Both the position numbers and the translations under genes were made by a program. Positions 13,640 through 18,963 of a stretch of 18,963 bases of DNA are shown here, one piece after another (positions within the stretch are counted from its first letter, which is position 1; the number at the start of each line of letters is the position of its first letter). This DNA comes from BOG-908 sp964242595. Its GTDB lineage: Bacteria > Pseudomonadota > Alphaproteobacteria > Acetobacterales > Acetobacteraceae. Below the pieces are notes generated by a model, which was not told where the DNA came from, made no database searches, and worked only from the letters and a program-made list of their open reading frames with translations. The stretch covers positions 1 through 18,963 of the forward strand of contig CAXTBC010000070.1 in NCBI GenBank assembly GCA_964242595.1, in the 5' to 3' direction.

Positions 13640-14614
13640 TCAAACATTTGCTTTCTGCCGCGCGTCCAAGCTCAAAAGCCGCTCGAAATAGGCGATCGTC
13701 CGCCCCAATCCCTGTTCCAGCGCCACGCTCGGCTCCCAGCCCAACGTGGCCCGCGCCAGGGTGATGTCCGGGCAGCGCTGCAGCGGGTCGTCCTGCGGCA
13801 GCGGCGCGTGCACCAGGCGGGACTTCGCGCCCGTCATGGCGATCACTCGCTCGGCCAGCTCGCGCACGGTGATCTCGTGCGGGTTGCCCAGATTGACCGG
13901 GCCGGTCACCGCGTCCGGCGTCGCCATCATGCGCACGAAGCCTTCGATCAGGTCGTCCACGTAGCAAAAGGCGCGGGTCTGCAGCCCGTCACCGTACAAC
14001 GTGATGTCGCGGCCGGTCAGCGCCTGGATGATGAAGTTGCTGACCACGCGGCCGTCCTGCGGGTGCATGCGGGGGCCGTAGGTGTTGAAGATGCGCACCA
14101 CTTTCACGCGCGTGGCGTGCTGGCGGTGGTAGTCGAAGAACAGCGTCTCGGCGCAGCGCTTGCCCTCGTCGTAGCAGGCGCGCGGGCCCAGCGGGTTCAC
14201 GTTGCCACGGTAGCTCTCGGGCTGCGGGCTCACCGTCGGGTCGCCATACACCTCGCTGGTGCTGGCCTGGAACACGCGTGCCCGCGTGCGCTTGGCCAGG
14301 CCCAGCATGTTGATGGCGCCCACCACGCTGGTCTTGGTCGTCTGCACGGGGTCGAACTGGTAGTGGATCGGGCTGGCCGGGCAGGCCAGGTTGTAGATCT
14401 CGTCCACCTCGACGTAGAGCGGGAAGGTGATGTCGTGCCGCATCGCCTCGAAGTTCGGGTCACCCAGCAGGTGACCGATGTTGTCCTTCGAGCCGGTAAA
14501 GTAGTTGTCCACGCACAGCACGCTGTGGCCGTCGCCCAGCAGCCGTTCGCACAGATGCGAACCGAGGAACCCCGCTCCGCCGGTGACCAGGACCTTCTTC
14601 TTCGTGATGCTCAT
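13640..14614 (-). CDS. uxs: UDP-glucuronate decarboxylase (UDP-xylose synthase)
   Basis: A 324-residue short-chain dehydrogenase/epimerase of the UXS subfamily, which converts UDP-glucuronate to UDP-xylose through an NAD-bound 4-keto intermediate in the cytosol. The NAD-binding motif GGAGFLGS is at 12-19, the TSEVYGDP active-site segment at 119-126 and the catalytic YxxxK (Y148, K152) in the hallmark GPRACYDEGKR. RIFNTYGPRMHPQDGRVVSN (174-193) and TRAFCYVDDLIEG (213-225) complete the signature. The CYDEGKR and HPQDGRVVSNF blocks separate UXS from dTDP-glucose dehydratases and UDP-glucose epimerases. ATG 14614 has GGGGA about eight bases upstream. It sits 74 bases after amtB and 24 bases before the membrane-protein gene, and is the natural donor-supplying gene for the glycosyltransferases that follow. 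Confidence 0.9.
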   Translation of the reverse strand: MSITKKKVLVTGGAGFLGSHLCERLLGDGHSVLCVDNYFTGSKDNIGHLLGDPNFEAMRHDITFPLYVEVDEIYNLACPASPIHYQFDPVQTTKTSVVGAINMLGLAKRTRARVFQASTSEVYGDPTVSPQPESYRGNVNPLGPRACYDEGKRCAETLFFDYHRQHATRVKVVRIFNTYGPRMHPQDGRVVSNFIIQALTGRDITLYGDGLQTRAFCYVDDLIEGFVRMMATPDAVTGPVNLGNPHEITVRELAERVIAMTGAKSRLVHAPLPQDDPLQRCPDITLARATLGWEPSVALEQGLGRTIAYFERLLSLDARQKANV

Positions 14615-14634
14615 GTCCGGTCCCCAGCCGCCAA

Positions 14635-14673
14635 TCGTCAGAAGACCCTAGAATGCTTTCCGGAGTCTGACGA
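14635..14673. other. Inverted repeat between amtB and uxs
   Basis: The arms TCGTCAGA (14635-14642) and TCTGACGA (14666-14673) are exact reverse complements of eight bases, separated by 23 bases that contain a further CC/GG pairing. The repeat lies between the amtB stop and the uxs start. No T-run follows on the minus strand, so it is either a weak terminator or attenuator separating nitrogen genes from glycan genes, or a protein-binding site. Confidence 0.35.
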
Positions 14674-14688
14674 CTGCCTCCAGGCGGC

Positions 14689-16161
14689 TCAGGCCGCGCT
14701 TTCGCCGTGCAGCACGGTGTCGAGGCCCTCCATCTCCTCCTCGGGCGTCACCGTCAGGCCGACGGTGGCCTTCAGCACGAACAGCAGGATCAGGCTGACC
14801 ACGCTGCTCCACACCAGCGTGACCGCCACGGCCTCGCACTGGATGACGAACTGGTGCGCCGAGCCGTCCGTGCCGCCGATGGTGGCCGAGGCGAACACGC
14901 CGGTCAGCAGCGCGCCCACGATGCCACCCACGCCGTGCACGCCGAAGGCGTCCAGGCTGTCGTCGTAGCCGAACGCGTGCTTGAGGTAGGTGGCGGCCAG
15001 GAAGCACACCACGCCGGCCGCGACCCCGATGGCAATGGCCCCGCCCGGCAGCACGAAGCCGCTGGCGGGAGTAATGGCGACCAACCCCGCCACCGCGCCG
15101 GAGATGATGCCCAGCACGGAAGGCTTGCCCTTCAGCACCCACTCGGCAAACATCCACGAGAGCGCGGCCGCGGCGGTGGCGATCTGTGTCACAGCCATGG
15201 CCATGCCGGCGCGGCCAGTGGCGCCCACCGCGGAACCGGCGTTGAAGCCGAACCAGCCCACCCACAGCAGCGCCGCGCCGATCACCGCGTAGGTGAGGTT
15301 GTGCGGCGACATGTTGTCGTGCCCGTAGCCGCGGCGGCGGCCCATCACCAGGCAGCACATCAGCCCGGCGACGCCGGCGTTGATGTGCACCACCGTGCCG
15401 CCGGCGTAGTCCAGCGTGCCCAGCGTGCTCAGCCAGCCGGTGGGCGCCCACACCCAATGCGCGATCAGGCTGTAGGAGAAGATGGACCAGCCGACCATGA
15501 AGAGGCACATGGCCGAGAACTTCATCCGCTCGGCGAACGCACCGGCGATCAGCGCCGGCGTGATGATGGCGAACGTCATCTGGAACATCATGTAGACGGT
15601 CTCGGGGATGGCGTACGGCACCGGGGTGATGCCCGCCACGCCGGCGCCCAGGACGAAGCCGGTATCGTCCTGCTTGGAGAAGTTGTCCGCGATGCCGTGC
15701 AGCATGACGCGCGAAAGGTCTCCCACATAGGCCATCATCGGGCCGGGCGGCCCGTTGGTGAAGGCCAGGCTGTAGCCGCACACCGTCCAGACAAGGGTAA
15801 CCAGGCAGCAGATGGTGAAGCTCTGCATCACGGTGGCCAGTATGTTCTTCTGGCGCACCATGCCGGCGTAGAACAGCGCCAGGCCGGGGATTGTCATCAT
15901 CAGCACTAAAGCCGTGCTGGTCAGCATCCAGGCGGTGTCGCCGTGGTCGTAGGCCGGCGGCTTGGCGACGGACGGCGCTGCGGCGCTGGCCGGCGTTTGG
16001 GCTGCGGCCGAAGGCGGGGCGGAGGCGGCCGGCGTGGCCGGCGCGGCGGCTGGCGCCTGCGCCAGGGCCGCGCCCCCGCCCGCCAGCAAGGCACCGGCCA
16101 GCAGCAGGGCGGCCATCACGCCGCGCAACCGGCTCATCGTCATCATCGCCCGCCTGATCAC
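14689..16161 (-). CDS. amtB: Ammonium transporter AmtB
   Basis: A 490-residue Amt/Mep/Rh channel of the inner membrane. Numbering is from GTG 16161. A signal peptide (about 10-34, ending ALAQA) precedes an Ala/Pro-rich linker to about residue 70, then the eleven-helix core. Key residues are present: the outer gate phenylalanine F197 in FQMTFAIIT, D251 and H259 in LDYAGGTVVHINAG, and H409 in FGVHGVGG, which line the conducting pore. The C-terminal tail (TPEEEMEGLD, 472-481) is the usual regulatory segment contacted by GlnK. The GTG at 16161 overlaps the glnK stop as GTGA. ATG codons at 16146, 16143 and 16137, with GGCGGGCG just upstream, are alternative starts that keep the signal peptide. Co-transcription with glnK is very likely. 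Confidence 0.95.
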   Translation of the reverse strand: MIRRAMMTMSRLRGVMAALLLAGALLAGGGAALAQAPAAAPATPAASAPPSAAAQTPASAAAPSVAKPPAYDHGDTAWMLTSTALVLMMTIPGLALFYAGMVRQKNILATVMQSFTICCLVTLVWTVCGYSLAFTNGPPGPMMAYVGDLSRVMLHGIADNFSKQDDTGFVLGAGVAGITPVPYAIPETVYMMFQMTFAIITPALIAGAFAERMKFSAMCLFMVGWSIFSYSLIAHWVWAPTGWLSTLGTLDYAGGTVVHINAGVAGLMCCLVMGRRRGYGHDNMSPHNLTYAVIGAALLWVGWFGFNAGSAVGATGRAGMAMAVTQIATAAAALSWMFAEWVLKGKPSVLGIISGAVAGLVAITPASGFVLPGGAIAIGVAAGVVCFLAATYLKHAFGYDDSLDAFGVHGVGGIVGALLTGVFASATIGGTDGSAHQFVIQCEAVAVTLVWSSVVSLILLFVLKATVGLTVTPEEEMEGLDTVLHGESAA

Positions 16162-16496
16162 AGCGCCGCCCCATCCAGCTCGCCGGTCCTGATCCGCACC
16201 GCGCGCTGGATGTCCAGCACGAAGATCTTGCCGTCGCCGATCTTGCCGGTCTGTGCCGCGCGCATGATGGCTTCCACCACCGCGTCCGCCTGGCTGGACT
16301 CCACCGCCACCTCGATCTTCACCTTGGGCAGGAAGCTCACGTGGTACTCGGCACCGCGGTAGATCTCCGTCTGCCCCTTCTGCCGGCCGAAGCCCTTCAC
16401 CTCGGTCACCGTCAGCCCCTGCACGCCCAAGGGTGTCAGCGCCTCGCGCACGTCGTCCAGCTTGAAGGGTTTGACGATCGCCATCACCAGCTTCAT
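16158..16496 (-). CDS. glnK: PII nitrogen regulatory protein (GlnK/GlnB)
   Basis: A 112-residue PII signal protein of normal length. It senses 2-oxoglutarate and ATP/ADP and, when de-uridylylated, plugs AmtB and acts on nitrogen-control enzymes. The N-terminus MKLVMAIVKPFKLDDVREAL is typical. The T-loop (37-55) carries the uridylylation tyrosine Y51 in EIYRGAEYHV. The B-loop is TGKIGDGKIFV (83-93) and the C-loop RIRTGE (101-106). The name glnK is preferred because the gene sits directly upstream of amtB with overlapping codons; glnB is the alternative. ATG 16496 is preceded by AAGGA at suitable spacing. A possible sigma-54 promoter lies upstream at 16552-16567. Confidence 0.95.
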   Translation of the reverse strand: MKLVMAIVKPFKLDDVREALTPLGVQGLTVTEVKGFGRQKGQTEIYRGAEYHVSFLPKVKIEVAVESSQADAVVEAIMRAAQTGKIGDGKIFVLDIQRAVRIRTGELDGAAL

Positions 16497-16551
16497 CTCG
16501 GCATCCTTGTCATGGTGCGCGCCTTTACCCGGCGCGGTCTGGCCACCGCTC

Positions 16552-16567
16552 TACAAGAACCATGCCG
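16552..16567 (-). promoter_or_regulatory. Possible sigma-54 promoter of glnK-amtB
   Basis: On the minus strand this site reads CGGCATG-GTTC-TTGTA. It matches the -24/-12 consensus TGGCACG-N4-TTGCW at nine of twelve defined positions and keeps the -24 GG. The expected -12 GC is GT, which weakens the call. A start of transcription would fall near 16541, about 45 bases before the glnK ATG. glnK-amtB operons are classically RpoN/NtrC-dependent, which is why I looked here. Confidence 0.3.
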
Positions 16568-16618
16568 GCGTCGGAATTACCCGCGCCCCTGACGCGGGCG
16601 CTGCAACCGCCTATGTTT

Positions 16619-16646
16619 TAGGCAATCAACCAGAGGGTGTTGCCTA
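16619..16646 (+). promoter_or_regulatory. Hairpin enclosing the ubiH ribosome-binding site
   Basis: The arms TAGGCAA (16619-16625) and TTGCCTA (16640-16646) are perfect reverse complements around a 14-base loop. The loop contains AGAGGG (16632-16637), the presumed Shine-Dalgarno sequence of the ubiH-family gene, and the last stem base is the A of its ATG. If formed in the mRNA, the structure would expose the ribosome-binding site in a loop but pair the bases up to the start codon. A control function is inference. Confidence 0.4.
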
Positions 16647-17854
16647 TGCTGGACGTGTGTGTGGTGGGTGCGGGCCCCGTGGGTGGCGCGCTCGCCTGCC
16701 GCCTGGCCCATGCCGGGCTGTCGGTGGCGGTGGTGGACCGTGCGGCCCTGCCGCCGATGGAACACCCGAGCTTCGACGGACGCGCCTACGCCATCGCCGC
16801 CGGCTCTCGCAGCCTGCTGGAGCAGGCGGGCCTGTGGGACGCGCTGCCGACGCCGCCAGGGCCGATCGAACAGATACGCGTTTCCGACGGCAAGCCGGGC
16901 CGCCCGGCCTCCCGCCTGTTCCTGCATTTCGACGCCACCGAGCTGGGTTCGGCGGCGGACCGGCCGGCTGCCCTGGGATGGATGGTGGAAGCTCGCTCCC
17001 TGCGCGTGGCGCTGAACGCCCGCCTGCACGCGGCACCCGGCGTAACCCTGCACGCACCGGCCATCGCCACCATCACCCGCGCCGATGGCAGCGCCGCGGT
17101 CAGCCTGGACGACGGCACGCGGTTCGAGGCCCGGCTGGTGGTGGCCGCCGAGGGCCGCGACTCACCACTGCGTCGCCAGGCGCGGCTGACCGCGTCGCGA
17201 TGGTCGTACCCGCAATCCGGCCTCGTCTGCGCCATCGCGCACGAGCGCCCGCACAACCGGACGGCGCTGGAGCACTTCCTGCCGGCCGGACCGTTCGCCC
17301 AGTTACCCATGGCGTCAAGCGAGGCGGGCGAGAACATCTCTGCCATCGTGTGGACCGAGCGCAGCAGCGTGGCACCAAGGCTGATGGCGCTGGACGACAC
17401 GGCCTTCGCCGCCGAGGTGCAGGCCCGGCTGGGCAGCCACCTCGGCGCCATCCGCCTGGTGGGCCGTCGCTGGGTCTACCCGCTCTCGGCGATGTACGTG
17501 CACCGCGTCACCGCCGAGCGCCTGGCCGTGGTGGGCGACGCGGCGCACGGCATCCACCCGATCGCCGGGCAGGGCCTGAACCTGGGCCTGCGCGACGCCA
17601 TCGCGCTGTCACACCTGGTGATCAAGGCGCACGCGGCGGGCGAGGACGTCGGCGCGCCCGGCCTGCTGGCGCGCTACGGGCGGGCACGTCGGCTGGACAA
17701 CCTGTCCATGCTGGTGGCCACCGACGGGCTGGACCGGCTGTTCAGCACGGACAACCCGGTGATGCGGACGGCGCGCGACCTGGGGATCGCGGCGGTGCAC
17801 CGGATGCCTGGGTTGAAGCGGGCGTTCATGCGGCAGGCGATGGGGATTGGTTAG
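16646..17854 (+). CDS. UbiH/COQ6-family FAD-dependent ubiquinone hydroxylase
   Basis: A 402-residue aromatic-ring hydroxylase of the UbiH/UbiF/VisC/COQ6 family, which adds ring hydroxyls in ubiquinone synthesis using FAD and O2, probably at the membrane surface. The N-terminal dinucleotide-binding motif GAGPVGGALA is at 8-17. The middle AAEGRDSPLRR stands for the DG motif (with E in place of the usual D). The C-terminal VVGDAAHGIHPIAGQGLNLGLRD segment is the family signature for FAD ribose binding. Which ring position is modified (UbiH, UbiF, UbiI or UbiL type) cannot be told from sequence. ATG 16646 was chosen because AGAGGG lies eight bases before it; a GTG at 16637 is also in frame. It is divergent from glnK across about 150 bases and stands alone on its strand, followed by a hairpin element. 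Confidence 0.9.
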   Translation: MLDVCVVGAGPVGGALACRLAHAGLSVAVVDRAALPPMEHPSFDGRAYAIAAGSRSLLEQAGLWDALPTPPGPIEQIRVSDGKPGRPASRLFLHFDATELGSAADRPAALGWMVEARSLRVALNARLHAAPGVTLHAPAIATITRADGSAAVSLDDGTRFEARLVVAAEGRDSPLRRQARLTASRWSYPQSGLVCAIAHERPHNRTALEHFLPAGPFAQLPMASSEAGENISAIVWTERSSVAPRLMALDDTAFAAEVQARLGSHLGAIRLVGRRWVYPLSAMYVHRVTAERLAVVGDAAHGIHPIAGQGLNLGLRDAIALSHLVIKAHAAGEDVGAPGLLARYGRARRLDNLSMLVATDGLDRLFSTDNPVMRTARDLGIAAVHRMPGLKRAFMRQAMGIG

Positions 17855-17857
17855 GCG

Positions 17858-17905
17858 AGGCAAGGCAAACCTTCTTTTCCGAAGAGAAGAGTAAAAGACT
17901 TTTGG
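17858..17905 (+). repeat. Hairpin element, copy C
   Basis: The arms CTTCTTTT (17871-17878) and AAGAGAAG (17882-17889) pair with one G-U around CCG. They are followed by a stretch ending AAAAGACTTTTGG (to 17905) and preceded by AGGCAAGGCAAACC. The layout is the same as copies A and B, and again it lies directly downstream of a gene (stop at 17854) in its sense direction. It probably marks the 3' end of the ubiH-family transcript. The truncated ompA gene begins 16 bases further on. Confidence 0.6.
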
Positions 17906-17920
17906 CTGTGCTGTCGCGGG

Positions 17921-18880
17921 ATGAGCGGACCCGGGCCGACACCGCGGTCCTTCACGTTCGACAAGGGTTTGGCCGGGCAGGCCGGAGTCGGTTACGGGCT
18001 GGGCAACGGCTTTCGCCTGGAGCTGAACGGTGACTACACCTACAACCATGTGCACGGCGCGAAGGCAGCCTTCCCGCTGCGGGCCGGCGGCACCGAGGAG
18101 CAGTATGGCGGCTTCCTCGACGGCATCTATGATTTCAACTTCGGCCTTCCGGTCACGCCCTATCTCGGTGCCGGCGCGGGCGCTCAGGCGGTAACGCTCG
18201 ACCGTGTCAATTCGAGCGGTTATCGCGTCATCGATAACCCGACTGCGACCGAGACGAAGACGAAGTTTGCCTATCAGGGAATCGCCGGTGTCAGCCTGCC
18301 GCTGTTCATTCCCGGACTGTCGCTAACGGCGGAATACCGGTTCATCGGCGTGATCAATCCTGAGCCTTTCGTCCGCAACGGCCGGACCGAGACTCTGGAG
18401 GGCGGTGAGGTGATCCAGTATCGCGGCACGTTCCACAACATCTTCAGCCACCAGGCGCTGGTCGGCCTGCGCTATGCGCTATTCCAGCCCGCGCCGCCCA
18501 TGCCGCCCGCTCCGGCGCCGGTGGCCGCCGCTTCTCCGGCACCGGAACCTGCCCGCACCTACCTGGTGTTCTTCGACTGGGACCGCGCGGACCTGACTGC
18601 GCGCGCCCGCCAGATCGTTTCCGAAGCGGCGCAGGCCTCCACCCACGTGCAGACCACCCGCATCGAGGTGAACGGCTACACCGACCTGTCCGGCACGGCG
18701 GCCTACAACCAGCGCCTGTCCGTGCGCCGGGCGCAGAGCGTGCAGGCCGAGCTGGTGCGCGACGGGGTGAACCGCGGCGAGATCAGCATCCACGGCTACG
18801 GCGAGAGCAACCCCCTGGTGCAGACCGCGGCGGGCGTGCGTGAGCCGCAGAACCGGCGGGTGGAGATCATCCTGAAGTAG
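17921..18880 (+). pseudogene. OmpA-family outer-membrane protein, 5'-truncated
   Basis: The 319 codons cover most of an OmpA-type beta-barrel (about 11-188, with AGVGYGLGNGFRLELNGDY, YLGAGAGAQ and VGLRYALF strands), a Pro/Ala linker (189-211) and a complete OmpA C-terminal peptidoglycan-binding domain (213-319). Key residues there include D255 in NGYTDLSGTA, the arginines at 269-270 and the NRRVEI end. There is no signal peptide, and the first barrel strand is missing: relatives normally carry roughly 60 residues before this point. Only 66 bases separate the ATG from the intact ubiH-family stop, and those bases contain a hairpin element. The missing part therefore cannot be recovered by a frameshift or another start. 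The ribosome-binding site is poor. As it stands the product could not be exported by Sec, so this is probably a remnant. The frame stays open back to the preceding stop, in the same phase. Confidence 0.75.
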
Positions 18881-18943
18881 GACGGGCTCCATTCAAAGTT
18901 CTAGTGACACCAACGGCCTTTAATGTTGACCTGTGAAGGAAGG

Positions 18944-18962
18944 CCAAGGGCTCTGCCCCTGG
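18944..18962 (+). terminator. Hairpin at the window end, downstream of ompA
   Basis: The arms CCAAGGGC (18944-18951) and GCCCCTGG (18955-18962) form an eight-pair stem with one mismatch around TCT. The sequence lies 64 bases after the ompA stop. I recall GGGCTCTGCCCCTGGA-like repeats as frequent between genes of Acetobacteraceae. It may act as a terminator or be a member of such a repeat family; the window stops before the downstream side can be read. Confidence 0.35.
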
Positions 18963-18963
18963 A

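Overview
This window is high-GC DNA (about 70% G+C in the gene bodies I sampled, clearly lower between genes). It looks like an alphaproteobacterium, most probably Acetobacteraceae. The reasons are the style of the glycosyltransferases, a PII/Amt pair, an OmpA-type porin of the acetic-acid-bacterial kind, and short A/T-rich hairpin elements ending in a run like AAAAAACTTTT. I recall such elements as common in that family, but I could not search for them. No rRNA, tRNA, CRISPR array, transposase or integrase was seen.

Layout. Positions 1-51 hold the 3' end of an unidentified gene, followed by an AT-rich gap with two copies of the hairpin element. On the minus strand come an NdvA/ChvA-like glucan exporter (381-2135) and, upstream of it, pyridoxal kinase pdxY (2278-3138). 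A low-GC gap of about 360 bp separates these from a minus-strand block of surface-glycan genes. In order of transcription the block is: UDP-glucuronate decarboxylase (14614-13640), a polytopic GT-C-like membrane protein (13615-12032), a DUF4214 plus double-GT2 protein (11931-9835), a GT4 glycosyltransferase (about 9791-8295) and a 1597-residue fusion protein (8298-3505). Upstream and in the same direction lie glnK and amtB (16496-14689). Divergent from glnK, on the plus strand, are a UbiH-family ubiquinone hydroxylase (16646-17854) and an OmpA-family gene (17921-18880) that has lost its 5' end. The window ends in another hairpin.

How the genes fit together. UDP-xylose made by the decarboxylase is a plausible donor for the three glycosyltransferase proteins. 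The large fusion could add several sugars and perhaps a pyruvyl ketal, so the block probably makes a xylose-containing surface polysaccharide or glycan. No polymerase, flippase or Wzz-type gene is visible, so the locus may continue elsewhere or depend on other export genes. GlnK and AmtB form the usual ammonium-sensing and transport pair.

The most unusual items are the pyruvyltransferase / coiled-coil / repeat / GT2 / GT4 / methyltransferase-like fusion with its low-GC tail, the three related 3'-end hairpin elements, the truncated ompA, and a hairpin that encloses the ubiH ribosome-binding site.
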